From: Alphaproteobacteria bacterium
GTDB lineage: Bacteria; Pseudomonadota; Alphaproteobacteria; Rickettsiales; UBA3002
DNA: 53,873 nt
NCBI GenBank assembly: GCA_022841525.1
Contig: JALHRI010000007.1
Coordinates: 1-53,873, forward strand
Reading direction: 5' to 3'
Both the position numbers and the translations under genes were made by a program. The notes under the pieces were generated by a model that was not told where the DNA came from, made no database searches, and was given only the letters and a program-made list of their open reading frames with translations. Shown here one piece after another: positions 17,381 to 25,946 of the stretch (position 1 is its first letter; every line of letters starts with the position of its first letter).

Positions 17381-17833
17381 TCAGTTCAATCTCTTCTTCA
17401 TACACACCGCATCCACTGGCTTGCCGTCGGCGCCGGTGTAGTAGTCTTTGCGGGTGGCAAACGCCTCAAAGCCGTGCATTTCATACAAGGTTTGTGCAGC
17501 TTTATTATTCACATTCACTTCCAGCACCATTTCGCCAGCGCCCATATGTTTCGCCGTATCGAGCGCTTGCAACAACAGCATCAGCCCTACCCCATCGCGG
17601 CGATGACCTTCCAGCACGCCCATCGACAGCAGATCGCACTGGTCTTCAATCAACCAGCAAATGATAAAACCCACCGGCACACTGCCCTGATAGGCAAGCA
17701 GCGAAAATACGCCGGTGCGCTCGAAGAAGCTTTCAAACTCAAGGTGACTCCAGCCTTTGGGAAAGCAATCATGATGCAGCCCACTTAGAATTTTTGCGTG
17801 CGCGCGACCAACGGATTGAATGCGGTAGCTCAT
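17381..17833 (-). CDS. GNAT N-acetyltransferase, RimI-like
   Basis: The 150-residue protein carries the GNAT fold: a central beta-strand segment LLSMGVLEGHRRDGVGLMLL containing the acetyl-CoA-binding R/Q-x-x-G-x-G/A-like loop (HRRDGVG), and the C-terminal NVNNKAAQTLYEMHGFE block typical of RimI. RimI acetylates the N-terminus of ribosomal protein S18; related enzymes act on other proteins. The start overlaps the stop of the upstream TPR-methyltransferase gene by four bases (ATGA), so the two are co-translated. Confidence 0.85.
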   Translation of the reverse strand: MSYRIQSVGRAHAKILSGLHHDCFPKGWSHLEFESFFERTGVFSLLAYQGSVPVGFIICWLIEDQCDLLSMGVLEGHRRDGVGLMLLLQALDTAKHMGAGEMVLEVNVNNKAAQTLYEMHGFEAFATRKDYYTGADGKPVDAVCMKKRLN

Positions 17834-18906
17834 AGACCTCCTGCTTGCTCAGGCGCAACCGTGCTGAGTGCATGTTGGAACACGAAACAATGTGCACTGA
17901 AATTCGGATAGAGTTTCACCGGCGACTGACTGATCAGCGATAGCCCCTGCGCGCGCATCGTTTCGATCACATACTCCGCACCGTGGCCAAAACGACCGGT
18001 GGTTGCAACCACACCAAAATGCTTTGCTTTGTTATACGGCTCGGTGGTGATGGCAAGCAGCCCGCCAGGCACCAGACACGCAGCGCATTCTGACGCCAGT
18101 CCGCTCAGATCACCGATAAACTGCGCCACATTCACCACGAGTATCACGTGCTGCGAGGCGGGTGCGACAAATTGGCGCATGGCGCGCACATCGCCGTGGT
18201 GGACTTTATCGAATAGGATCGATTGATCCGCACTGCGCGCCTCACGCGCAATCGTGCACATCGCATCGGTGATGTCGATACCGCTGAGATGCCCAGCCAC
18301 CTTGCGCCACAGCGAACTGGCAAGCCCCGTTCCGCAGCCGCCATCCACCACGTTTAATCCGCTCAAGCTCGGCAAATGAGGCTTGAGCGCCTCGACAATC
18401 AGTCGCGGCGCCTGGTAGCCATTTGCCACTTCCTGCGCGTTGTAATTTGCGGCAACACTTTCAAAAAACCCCTGCACCATCTGGGTCGGCATGGTGGTCG
18501 GCCGCGCATTTTCTGGCAGCGCGGAGGGATCGCAGACAGAGAGCAGATAGCGCGCCTCATGATGGCTGGCATCCGCACGCACGGCACTGTAAAAGGCGTC
18601 GCGCGCTTCGTCTTTCTGGTTGAGGCGCATCAGGCATAGCCCGAGCTGATAATGCGCTTGTGCCCAGTCTGGCTTGATTTTTAAGGCCAGCTGAAAACGA
18701 AATTTTGCATCTCGCAGCTTGCCGGCGCGGGCAAATTTCACGCCCAAATTGTAATTGGTTTCCGGCAAATGTTGCAGTTTATGCTGCGCCGTGCCGACAA
18801 ACGTCACCACGCGGTGCTTGGTATCCTGCCACCAGCGCGCGGTTTCCTCCTGCATCTTGCTAAGGGAGAATTGTTCGGCTAGCATGCGCAATCTATCAGA
18901 CAACAT
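17830..18906 (-). CDS. TPR-containing class I SAM-dependent methyltransferase
   Basis: The 358-residue protein has about two tetratricopeptide-type helical repeats near residues 45-125 (NYNLGVKFARAGKLRDAKFR, then AHYQLGLCLMRLNQKDEARD). A methyltransferase domain follows, with the SAM-binding motif LNVVDGGCGTGLASSLW near residue 183. The layout matches predicted TPR-methyltransferases of alphaproteobacteria; the target is unknown. It is translationally coupled to the RimI-like gene and divergent from ubiG. Confidence 0.83.
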   Translation of the reverse strand: MLSDRLRMLAEQFSLSKMQEETARWWQDTKHRVVTFVGTAQHKLQHLPETNYNLGVKFARAGKLRDAKFRFQLALKIKPDWAQAHYQLGLCLMRLNQKDEARDAFYSAVRADASHHEARYLLSVCDPSALPENARPTTMPTQMVQGFFESVAANYNAQEVANGYQAPRLIVEALKPHLPSLSGLNVVDGGCGTGLASSLWRKVAGHLSGIDITDAMCTIAREARSADQSILFDKVHHGDVRAMRQFVAPASQHVILVVNVAQFIGDLSGLASECAACLVPGGLLAITTEPYNKAKHFGVVATTGRFGHGAEYVIETMRAQGLSLISQSPVKLYPNFSAHCFVFQHALSTVAPEQAGGL

Positions 18907-18926
18907 CCCTCCAGATTGGCAAGTTC

Positions 18927-19697
18927 ATGAGCCCTGCGCAAGCGCAATCCACCCACACCCCCCAGCCCTCTACGGTTGACGCGCAGGATGTGGCGAAGTT
19001 CTCGCGCATTGCCGAGGAGTGGTGGGATGAAAACGGCAAATTCAAACCGCTGCACCGCATGGGTACGGTGCGGCTTGACTATCTGCGCACGCAGATTCTA
19101 ACCCACGCCAAACGACCGGATGAAGGCATGCGACCGCTTAACGGACTGCGCCTGCTGGATATTGGTTGCGGCGGCGGTTTGATTGCGGAACCGATGGCGC
19201 GTCTGGGTGCTGAAGTCACGGGGATTGATGCTTCCGAAAAAAATGTCGCGGTTGCGAAACTACATGCCGAGAAGTCGGGCCTAAGCATTGATTACCGCGC
19301 AGATGCGCCGGAAGTACTGGCCGACTCCGGTGCGCGCTTTGATGTGGTATTGGCGCTTGAAATCATCGAGCATGTGGCCAGCACCGAGGCGTTTTATGAC
19401 ACGCTGCGCCAGCTGGTAAAACCCGGTGGGCTGCTGATCATGTCGACCATTAATCGCACCCCGCAATCGTATGTGAAAGCCATTATCGGCGCCGAATATG
19501 TGCTGCGCTGGCTTCCGCGCGGCACCCATCAATGGTCGAAATTTCTGCGCCCCAGCGAAATGCGTCGCGATTTGGTTGCGCGAGGGTTTGAGGTTGAAGA
19601 CGTATGCGGCGTCGGATTTCACCCGCTGAAAAACAAATTTTTCCTTGATCGTAAAGACCTTAGCGTGAATTTCATGCTCACGGCAAGCCGCCAGTAA
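18927..19697 (+). CDS. ubiG: Ubiquinone biosynthesis O-methyltransferase UbiG
   Basis: The 256-residue enzyme performs the two O-methylations of ubiquinone synthesis. It has the family's opening FSRIAEEWWDENGKFKPLHRM (split here by position: about residues 25-45), the SAM motif LLDIGCGGGLIAEPMARLGA near residue 77, and the C-terminal MRRDLVARGFEVEDVCGV block. It is divergent from the TPR-methyltransferase gene; only 20 bases separate the two starts. Downstream, a PhoB-like box begins a new transcription unit. Confidence 0.95.
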   Translation: MSPAQAQSTHTPQPSTVDAQDVAKFSRIAEEWWDENGKFKPLHRMGTVRLDYLRTQILTHAKRPDEGMRPLNGLRLLDIGCGGGLIAEPMARLGAEVTGIDASEKNVAVAKLHAEKSGLSIDYRADAPEVLADSGARFDVVLALEIIEHVASTEAFYDTLRQLVKPGGLLIMSTINRTPQSYVKAIIGAEYVLRWLPRGTHQWSKFLRPSEMRRDLVARGFEVEDVCGVGFHPLKNKFFLDRKDLSVNFMLTASRQ

Positions 19698-19727
19698 AAA
19701 CACGCAGCGGCGGCACTATTATCCAAA

Positions 19728-19745
19728 TTGTCATCAAATTGTCAT
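19728..19745 (+). promoter_or_regulatory. PhoB-box-like site upstream of the 19768-20517 gene
   Basis: TTGTCATCAAATTGTCAT is two identical seven-base half-sites separated by four bases, the exact geometry of a PhoB box (consensus half-site CTGTCAT). A -10-like TAGCAT begins ten bases later (19756). Transcription would then start near the ATG at 19768, so the mRNA may be leaderless or nearly so. Confidence 0.75.
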
Positions 19746-19767
19746 TCAGCCACGGTAGCATGGTGGC

Positions 19768-20517
19768 ATGAAAAACCCCGAACACACCTCAGATCCGGAT
19801 ATTCTTCAGGAAGAGTATCATGGCACCGGCCGCACAGTGAGTGCGCTTGGCCTGGGTGCGCTGGAGACCAAACTCTATGCCTTAGCGGGTGTCGCAGGCG
19901 GTGCTGCTGTTGGCCTTGCCGCGCCAGAAACCGTGAATGGCTGGACACAAAAAGTAAAAGATTTTTCGCGCAACGTTTTGGATCGCAATCACGACACACC
20001 GGGTATCATTGCCGCATGCAAACGCGGCAGTGCACATTTTGTAGGCTGGGTGTTTCGCGCGGCGGATGCGGTCGCAATCTCTACCCTTGGCGGCGCGATT
20101 AACGACAAAAGCGCGATCACTAAACTGGATGCGCACCATGTCGCGTACGTCACCATGAAAAAAGAAGCTATCATCCAGCGCTTTAGTAGCTTTGGTAATA
20201 AAGCACTCGCGATGGTAACGCTGGGCGGTGTTCTAGGCCTTGCAGGCTTCGTTGCAGGTATGTTTACCGGCGCATTCCGAGGCGTGGGCAATGCCTCCCA
20301 CGGTAAAGATCAGTTTGACCGCGCGAAAAAAGAAATCAAAAACCTGCGCGGCGATAAAGAAGCGCTCACAGCGCAGCTGGAGGGCACCGCCAAAGAACTG
20401 GCCGGCCTGAAAGCTGAGGCGGTGAAGCTGCGTGCGGAAACAACGCCCGCTCCCGTCGTATCACAGGCAGAGCTTGCGGGTCAGGCGCACTCTCCCGCGC
20501 TATCCGCGCAGCTGTAA
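19768..20517 (+). CDS. Unknown membrane-associated protein with coiled-coil C-terminus; PhoB-box promoter
   Basis: I do not recognise this 249-residue protein. It has a polar N-terminus, a Gly/Ala-rich hydrophobic stretch (about residues 30-55) and a second strong membrane segment (about 148-175, LAMVTLGGVLGLAGFVAGMF). A long charged heptad-like segment follows (about 185-230, QFDRAKKEIKNLRGDKEALT onward), then an Ala/Pro-rich end. The start lies just after a PhoB-like box and predicted -10, without an obvious ribosome-binding site. No partner gene follows in the same direction. The layout resembles those of the other two PhoB-box units in the window. Confidence 0.75.
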   Translation: MKNPEHTSDPDILQEEYHGTGRTVSALGLGALETKLYALAGVAGGAAVGLAAPETVNGWTQKVKDFSRNVLDRNHDTPGIIAACKRGSAHFVGWVFRAADAVAISTLGGAINDKSAITKLDAHHVAYVTMKKEAIIQRFSSFGNKALAMVTLGGVLGLAGFVAGMFTGAFRGVGNASHGKDQFDRAKKEIKNLRGDKEALTAQLEGTAKELAGLKAEAVKLRAETTPAPVVSQAELAGQAHSPALSAQL

Positions 20518-20521
20518 TATC

Positions 20522-21337
20522 TTAGTTAAATGAACGTGTGTGCTGCAGACTCGGCAGCTTGTGGCGAATAGTGTGCACGTTTTGAAGATCGATCTGCGCG
20601 CTGATCACACAGGGCACATCGCGCGTCGCTTCCGACAAAATGGTACCCCACGGATCAATGATGAGGCTATGGCCGTAAGTGGTGCGCCCACCCGGATGTT
20701 CGCCGCACTGCGCAGCAGCCATCACGTAGGCGCTGCACTCAATCGCCCGCGCGCGGGTGAGGATATGCCAGTGCGCCTGCCCCGTTGGCTGCGTAAAGGC
20801 CGAAGGGATGTGCAGCACCTCTGCGCCGCGCTGAGCCAGCGTGCGGTACAGCGCCGCAAACCGCACATCGTAGCAAATCGACAGACCCTGCATGCCGCAG
20901 CCATCAAGCGCCGTGACGATGGCATGATCCCCCGCATCGAACTGCGCGGATTCTTTGAACGATTGGCCTGAAGGTAATGTCACATCGAACAGGTGAATTT
21001 TATCATATTGCGCTGCAATATCACCTGCAGCATTCACCACCACGCAGCGGTTGAAATAGCGATCAGCAGTTGCTGGCACGCGGATCGATCCAATCACGAC
21101 ATGTAGCTTCTTGGCGCGCGCAAATTGCTGCACCATGCGCACGCCTGGATGGTCGTGAAGATCACAGGCGCTTGCGGCATAGGTACCCTCGCGGCGCATG
21201 TAAAACGCATTTTCCGGCAGCGATATCAGCCGGGCACCCTGCGCCGCTGCTTCGCGTAAAAGGGGCTCAATCACCGCGATATTCTCAGAAACATCATCGG
21301 TGCTGGTGAGTTGAATACAGCTTGCGGTAAAGGCCAT
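20522..21337 (-). CDS. Carbon-nitrogen hydrolase (nitrilase superfamily, Nit-like amidase)
   Basis: The 271-residue enzyme shows the Glu-Lys-Cys triad of the superfamily: E42 in ISLPENAFY, K113 in YDKIHLFDV and C155 in GLSICYDVRF. Alphaproteobacterial Nit-like members often act as deaminated-glutathione amidases, which is the likeliest role here but is not proven. The ATG at 21337 (MAFTASCIQL) is chosen because it lies four bases beyond the comF stop. A longer frame would overlap comF and lacks a clear signal. Confidence 0.88.
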   Translation of the reverse strand: MAFTASCIQLTSTDDVSENIAVIEPLLREAAAQGARLISLPENAFYMRREGTYAASACDLHDHPGVRMVQQFARAKKLHVVIGSIRVPATADRYFNRCVVVNAAGDIAAQYDKIHLFDVTLPSGQSFKESAQFDAGDHAIVTALDGCGMQGLSICYDVRFAALYRTLAQRGAEVLHIPSAFTQPTGQAHWHILTRARAIECSAYVMAAAQCGEHPGGRTTYGHSLIIDPWGTILSEATRDVPCVISAQIDLQNVHTIRHKLPSLQHTRSFN

Positions 21338-21341
21338 CACG

Positions 21342-22097
21342 CTACGCACCTTCCAGCAATACATGCGCCAGCGTAATCACATCCACGCGCGCGGCACCGG
21401 CTTGTTTGAGCACGCTAGCGCAGGCATTTGCAGTGGCGCCGGTGGTGATCACATCATCCACCAGCAAGATTGCTTTTCCCTTAAGCTTCGCACGCGCGGA
21501 GGGCTTGACCTCAAACGCGCGCCGCAGATTTTTTAATCGCTGCGTGCGACTTAACCCGCGCTGATGAGAACCGCCGCGCACCCGCACCAAACTTGCGGTA
21601 TCGCAGTCACGTCCGGTAATTTCGGCGAGCTTATATGCCAGCCATGACGGCGGATTATAGCGCCTTGCCATGAGATGCTGCCAATACATCGGCACCGGCA
21701 TAATCACCGGCTCATGCTGCATCAGCGGCTGCGCGATGCGCTTAAGCTGCGCCGCAAATGACGCCAGTTGCGCGGGCTGATCTTCAAGTTTGAGTGTTTT
21801 AATCATCTGTGCAGCAACCGGATTATACACCCACACACTGCGCGCGGTACTAAACACGGGAGGATGGGCAATACACGAAGCGCACAGCGCGCCCTCGCCC
21901 ATATCCATGGTGAAGGGCACGCCGCAACAGGCGCAGTGCGGCTCGCTGATCACGTGCAATTTGGCAAAACATTCGCGGCACACCGTGCCGTGCGCCTCGA
22001 CAGGCTGATGGCATGCCGGACAACGCGGCGGATAGAGCATATCCAGCGCCCAGGAACCGGCGAGTTTCATCTGCTGAGAAATTGTTTGCCACTCCAT
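21342..22097 (-). CDS. ComF-family phosphoribosyltransferase-like protein
   Basis: The 251-residue protein has an N-terminal double-zinc-finger-like region (CPACHQ, CREC, CACCG, CASC, about residues 25-78). A phosphoribosyltransferase domain follows, with the PRPP motif LLVDDVITTGATA near residue 215. ComF/GntX proteins are linked to DNA uptake or its re-use, though their biochemical role is still unclear. The gene is followed directly by the Nit-like amidase gene and is divergent from the NDUFAF5-like gene. Confidence 0.9.
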   Translation of the reverse strand: MEWQTISQQMKLAGSWALDMLYPPRCPACHQPVEAHGTVCRECFAKLHVISEPHCACCGVPFTMDMGEGALCASCIAHPPVFSTARSVWVYNPVAAQMIKTLKLEDQPAQLASFAAQLKRIAQPLMQHEPVIMPVPMYWQHLMARRYNPPSWLAYKLAEITGRDCDTASLVRVRGGSHQRGLSRTQRLKNLRRAFEVKPSARAKLKGKAILLVDDVITTGATANACASVLKQAGAARVDVITLAHVLLEGA

Positions 22098-22123
22098 GAC
22101 GCAACCATGCTAGAGATCAGCGC

Positions 22124-22969
22124 ATGATGCAAGCCGCAAACCACCTGCTTTTTTCCTACGATCAATTGCTGAAGCACCGCGCGCGCGCAGGCGACGCCGC
22201 CGCACATCCCATCTGGCAGGCAGCGTGCGAGCGCTTGTGCGAGCGCCTTAGCGAAACCACTAGGCGCTTTGATCACCTGCTAGTGCTCGCGCCGTGGCAC
22301 AGTGGTCTGGAGGCACAGGTGCGCGCCGTAAGCCCCGATGCGCGCATCACCATCCATGAAGTCAGCGATTGTTTTCACAGCGCCCATGACAGCTTAGGTC
22401 TTGAAGAGGCGCGTTATGACTGCATCGTCAGCTGCCTTTCATTAAGTGCCATCAACGATCTGCCCGGCGTGCTGATTCAACTTCAGCGCGCCCTTACGCC
22501 CGATGGGCTGCTGCTGACCAGCTTTCTTGGCGCGCATAGTCTGCAGGAACTTCGCAGCGCATTTGCCACGGCAGAGTCCGTTCTTTACGGCGGCATTCAC
22601 CCCCGCGTTCACCCGTTTGTGGAGGTGCGCGACGCGGGTAATTTGCTGCAGCGCGCCGGGTTTAATTTACCCGTGATTGACCGTGATATGCTTACCCTCA
22701 CCTACGCGCATCCACTCGCGCTGATGCATGATTTGCGCATGCTGGGTGCAAACTCGGCACTGGCAGAAAGTACGCGCCGCTTCAGCACGCGCACGCTATT
22801 TCAGCGCGTGATGGACAGCTACATTCGCGATTTTTCCGGCGAAGATGGCCGCATCAAGGCGACGCTGGAAATCATCACCACCCTTGGCTGGAAGCCGCAC
22901 GCCAGCCAGCCCAAGCCACTAAAACGTGGCAGTGCAACCCATTCGCTAAAGGCGGCATTGAAGAATTAA
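22124..22969 (+). CDS. NDUFAF5/BioC-like SAM-dependent methyltransferase
   Basis: The 281-residue protein resembles alphaproteobacterial relatives of NDUFAF5, the mitochondrial complex I assembly hydroxylase with a methyltransferase fold. It has a modified SAM-binding strand (RFDHLLVLAPWHSGLEAQVR), YDCIVSCLSLSAINDLPGVL, LLLTSFLGAHSLQELRSAF and VHPFVEVRDAGNLLQRAGF. The classical GxGxG loop is not evident, as is common in this group. It is divergent from comF. Its last bases overlap the convergent small gene by four bases. Confidence 0.8.
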   Translation: MMQAANHLLFSYDQLLKHRARAGDAAAHPIWQAACERLCERLSETTRRFDHLLVLAPWHSGLEAQVRAVSPDARITIHEVSDCFHSAHDSLGLEEARYDCIVSCLSLSAINDLPGVLIQLQRALTPDGLLLTSFLGAHSLQELRSAFATAESVLYGGIHPRVHPFVEVRDAGNLLQRAGFNLPVIDRDMLTLTYAHPLALMHDLRMLGANSALAESTRRFSTRTLFQRVMDSYIRDFSGEDGRIKATLEIITTLGWKPHASQPKPLKRGSATHSLKAALKN

Positions 22970-23244
22970 TGCATGACCCAGCAGGCTTCTGCGTCATCAT
23001 AGGCCAAGGCCGCAGCATTTCTTGCATCTTCTATGGCAATAAAATTACATGAATCTCCGGCAATCATTATAGCGTCTTTGTGTGGCATTCGGTGAAGTGC
23101 GACACGAGGATGGCCAAACACTTTACCAAGCTGCCAGCGCACTCCGTTTGCACGCAGACTTTTGACCAGCGCCTCCATATTCTCAGCTTCAGCAATATGA
23201 TAGCTGCACGTAACAGAGGTTTTACTATACACGAAAAATCTCAT
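22966..23244 (-). CDS. Unknown 92-residue protein
   Basis: I recognise no family. The protein is soluble (MRFFVYSKTSVTCSYHIAEA onward), begins with a beta-like stretch, and ends with an acidic YDDAEACWVMH tail. A GGGAGAG ribosome-binding site precedes two adjacent ATG codons, at 23247 and 23244. The codon usage and base composition look slightly AT-richer than in gltA, which lies just upstream in the same direction. It may be translated from the gltA transcript. Confidence 0.6.
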   Translation of the reverse strand: MRFFVYSKTSVTCSYHIAEAENMEALVKSLRANGVRWQLGKVFGHPRVALHRMPHKDAIMIAGDSCNFIAIEDARNAAALAYDDAEACWVMH

Positions 23245-23277
23245 CATGCCGCTCTCCCTTGACGCGAGATGGATCTA

Positions 23278-24717
23278 TTATTTCCGCTTGGCAATCGGCA
23301 CAAATTTGCGTGGCTCAGCTCCTAAGAAAAGCTGACGCGGACGGCCGATTTTCATATTCGGATCCTCGATCATTTCTTTCCACTGCGCCACCCATCCGGC
23401 TGCACGCGCGACGGCAAACAGCACCGTAAACAGGTTCGACGGGATACCCAGCGCACGATAAATAATACCGGAGTAAAAATCGACGTTGGGATAGAGTTTA
23501 CGCTCGATGAAATAGGTGTCGTTGAGTGCGATTTTTTCAAGCTCCATCGCGATTTTAAGTAGCGGCTCATCCTGCTGACCCAGTGCGGAGAGCACTTCGT
23601 GGCACGACTTGCGTAGCACTGCTGCGCGTGGGTCGTAGTTTTTATACACGCGGTGGCCAAAGCCCATCAGACGGAAGGGATCATTCTTATCCTTCGCGCG
23701 CTTGATGAAATGCGGAATGTTTTTCACATCCGCAATTTCCTCGAGCATATTGATCACCGCTTCGTTGGCGCCGCCATGCGCGGGGCCCCAGAGCGAGGCG
23801 ATACCCGCACCAATGCACGCGAACGGATTGGCGCCCGACGAGCCGGCCAGCCGCACGGTCGAGGTGGATGCATTTTGCTCGTGATCGGCATGGAGAATAA
23901 AAATCTTCTCCAGCGCGCGGGCAATCGCCGGATCAACGGTATATTTCTCGCACGGTGTGGCAAACATCATGTGCAGGAAATTCTCGCAGAAACCCATGTC
24001 GTTTTGTGGGTAAATAAAGGGCTGACCGATAGAGTATTTGTAGCACATGGCCGCCAGTGTCGGCATTTTCGCAATGATGCGGAAGGCCGCCAGCTCGCGT
24101 TCTTTCGGGCACTGGATGTCGAGCGAATCATGATAAAACGCCGAAAGCGATGCCGTGGCGCCCACCATAATCGCCATCGGGTGCGAGCGACGCGGGAACC
24201 CGCGGAACAGAAAATGAATCTGCTCATGCACCATCGTGTGGCGGTTCATGCGCCAGTCAAACCATTCTTTCTGCACTGTGTTGGGCAGATCGCCATATTG
24301 CAGCAGGTAGGCCACATCTAAAAAGTCGCACTTATCGGCCAGATCCGCGATATCATACCCGCGGTAGCGCAGAATCCCTTTATCGCCGTCGATATAGGTA
24401 ATTTCCGACTCGCAGCTGGCCGTTGCCAGAAAACCCGGATCAAAGGTGAAATGCCCCGTCTGCGCGTGCAGTTTGGAAATATCAATCACCGGCGCGCCTT
24501 CGATGGCTTTATAAATCGGAAACTCCGCGGGTGCGCCGTTATTAATGCGCAGGCTGGCGGTGCCGGTTTTCTTAAAACGCGAGAGCGGATCAAGCGTAGA
24601 TTTGCGCGATAGCTGCGGCCGCACGGGATCACTCTTGCGCGCGGGCGCTTTCACTTTTTTCGTGGTTTTGCCAGATTTTGTTTTCGGGGTTGCTGTTTTG
24701 CGCGCAGCTTTGGCCAT
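23278..24717 (-). CDS. gltA: Citrate synthase with basic N-terminal extension
   Basis: The enzyme condenses acetyl-CoA with oxaloacetate in the TCA cycle. At 479 residues it is longer than the roughly 430 of typical bacterial GltA. The extra part is an N-terminal Lys/Ala/Pro-rich tail of about 45 residues ([20 protein letters not shown] onward) that looks disordered and DNA-binding-like. The catalytic region is intact: [15 protein letters not shown] and [11 protein letters not shown] hold the active-site histidines, and [14 protein letters not shown] is followed by the catalytic Asp region. An AGGAGG site lies just before the ATG at 24717. Confidence 0.95.
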   Translation of the reverse strand: MAKAARKTATPKTKSGKTTKKVKAPARKSDPVRPQLSRKSTLDPLSRFKKTGTASLRINNGAPAEFPIYKAIEGAPVIDISKLHAQTGHFTFDPGFLATASCESEITYIDGDKGILRYRGYDIADLADKCDFLDVAYLLQYGDLPNTVQKEWFDWRMNRHTMVHEQIHFLFRGFPRRSHPMAIMVGATASLSAFYHDSLDIQCPKERELAAFRIIAKMPTLAAMCYKYSIGQPFIYPQNDMGFCENFLHMMFATPCEKYTVDPAIARALEKIFILHADHEQNASTSTVRLAGSSGANPFACIGAGIASLWGPAHGGANEAVINMLEEIADVKNIPHFIKRAKDKNDPFRLMGFGHRVYKNYDPRAAVLRKSCHEVLSALGQQDEPLLKIAMELEKIALNDTYFIERKLYPNVDFYSGIIYRALGIPSNLFTVLFAVARAAGWVAQWKEMIEDPNMKIGRPRQLFLGAEPRKFVPIAKRK

Positions 24718-24807
24718 GATTTCCTCCTAAGCGGGATGTGTGCAGACGAATCTGCCGCGCATCGGCAAGGGCGTCAAATGCTATACAACCTTGGGCTGCA
24801 TGCCGTA

Positions 24808-25944
24808 TCATTTTCCCTTCAGGTGATGCGAAACCAGCGCAAGCACCTTGTGGTCGAGTTTGGAAAGGGGGAGTTTTTTGATTTGTGCGGGGGTGTAGAA
24901 TTTCGGATCATCGGAGGATCGGATGATCGGATAATCTGTGACCAACCTCACCTGTCCCACCAGCGTAAAATGGCTGTACACATGCTTCACAGAACCGATG
25001 ATTTCTGCATGCTTGGGCAGCTTCGCATCCACCGGCACTTGCGCAAACCCGTACAATCCGCCGAGCAGCGTTGCATCGCGCGCTTCAAGCGCCAGCCTGC
25101 CTTTGCTGTCGCGTTGTACCAGAATCTGCACGCGGCGAATGGGCGATTGTTTCTTGGCTTTTTTAGCCGGAAACTCTTCCGGCGCGTGCCTTGCTTTACA
25201 GATATGCGTAAGCGGGCACTGCTTACAATTCGGCGCTTTCGGCGTGCATATCAGCGCCCCTAAATCCATCATCGCCTGATTATAGTGGAAGAAAATGCGT
25301 GAATCGTGAGTGGTGAATGGTGAATCGTGTCTGGGAAGCAGCATCTCTGCACCCACCCATAACTCGGCCTCGCGCGGGGTTTTCATGCCGAACACCCGCG
25401 CGACCACGCGTTTGACGTTGGCTTCCAAAATCGCCACCGGCGCATGAAAGCCAAACGCTAAAATCGCATGCGCCGTATTTTTGCCGATACCAGGAAGGGA
25501 TAGTAGAGTCGAGAGTCGAGCGGCTAGAGTCGAGTGATGAAAGAATGAATTTGGCCGTGTGAACCAAGCCCATTCTTCACTCGACTCTCGACTCTCGATT
25601 CTAGCCACTTCTTTTGCAGCCTGATGCAAATGACGCGCGCGGCGGTAATAGCCCAGCCCTTCCCAGGCCTTCATCACGGCTTGTTCAGGGGCGGCTGCCA
25701 GCGCCTCTATGGTGGGGAACCGCTTCAAAAAAGGCGCGTAAAATGTGTCACGCACGGTGGCCACCTGCGTTTGCTGCAGCATCACTTCGGACACCCAAAT
25801 CGCATACGGATCGGCAGTCTGGCGCCAGGGCAGATCATGCCTGCCATTGGCTGCGTACCAACGAGCAAGGCTCGCGTGAAACTTGCGTAAGGCGACGGGT
25901 TTTATTTGCGGCAGCATGGGTTTATTGGTAAGGGGCATATTCAT
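24808..25944 (-). CDS. mutY: A/G-specific adenine glycosylase MutY with in-frame repeat insertions
   Basis: The 378-residue enzyme removes adenine mispaired with 8-oxoguanine. E53 in SEVMLQQTQV, the helix-hairpin-helix LPGIGKNTAHAIL (about residues 150-162) and the iron-sulfur cysteines C233, C240, C243 and C249 are present. A NUDIX-like C-terminal domain follows. Two things are odd. The catalytic Asp of E. coli (ILDGN) is Glu here (ILEAN, E174). In addition, residues 115-147 and 205-217 are encoded by palindromic repeats in frame, replacing normal loops. MutT, its functional partner, is encoded at 29773-30174. Confidence 0.93.
   Translation of the reverse strand: MNMPLTNKPMLPQIKPVALRKFHASLARWYAANGRHDLPWRQTADPYAIWVSEVMLQQTQVATVRDTFYAPFLKRFPTIEALAAAPEQAVMKAWEGLGYYRRARHLHQAAKEVARIESRESSEEWAWFTRPNSFFHHSTLAARLSTLLSLPGIGKNTAHAILAFGFHAPVAILEANVKRVVARVFGMKTPREAELWVGAEMLLPRHDSPFTTHDSRIFFHYNQAMMDLGALICTPKAPNCKQCPLTHICKARHAPEEFPAKKAKKQSPIRRVQILVQRDSKGRLALEARDATLLGGLYGFAQVPVDAKLPKHAEIIGSVKHVYSHFTLVGQVRLVTDYPIIRSSDDPKFYTPAQIKKLPLSKLDHKVLALVSHHLKGK
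25297..25332. repeat. ATTCGTGA-type repeat inside mutY
   Basis: GTGAATCGTGAGTGGTGAA followed by TGGTGAATCGTG lies in frame and encodes HDSPFTTHDSRI (about residues 206-217) just before the conserved FHYNQAMMDLGA block. E. coli MutY has only a short loop here. Confidence 0.75.
25501..25610. repeat. AGTCGAG-type palindromic element inside mutY
   Basis: The left part contains GAGTCGAGAGTCGAG and GGCTAGAGTCGAGTGATGAA. The right part (25571-25610) contains CATTCTTCACTCGACTCTCG and ends ATTCTAGCCACTT. The two ends are imperfect reverse complements. The element keeps the mutY frame open and encodes about 33 residues of the loop before the helix-hairpin-helix. Confidence 0.88.
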
Positions 25945-25946
25945 CC

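Noticed and set aside
17146-17664. 172-residue plus-strand frame over lysC and rimI-like ends
   Set aside because: It is antisense to two well-supported genes and spans their intergenic spacer without any domain signature.
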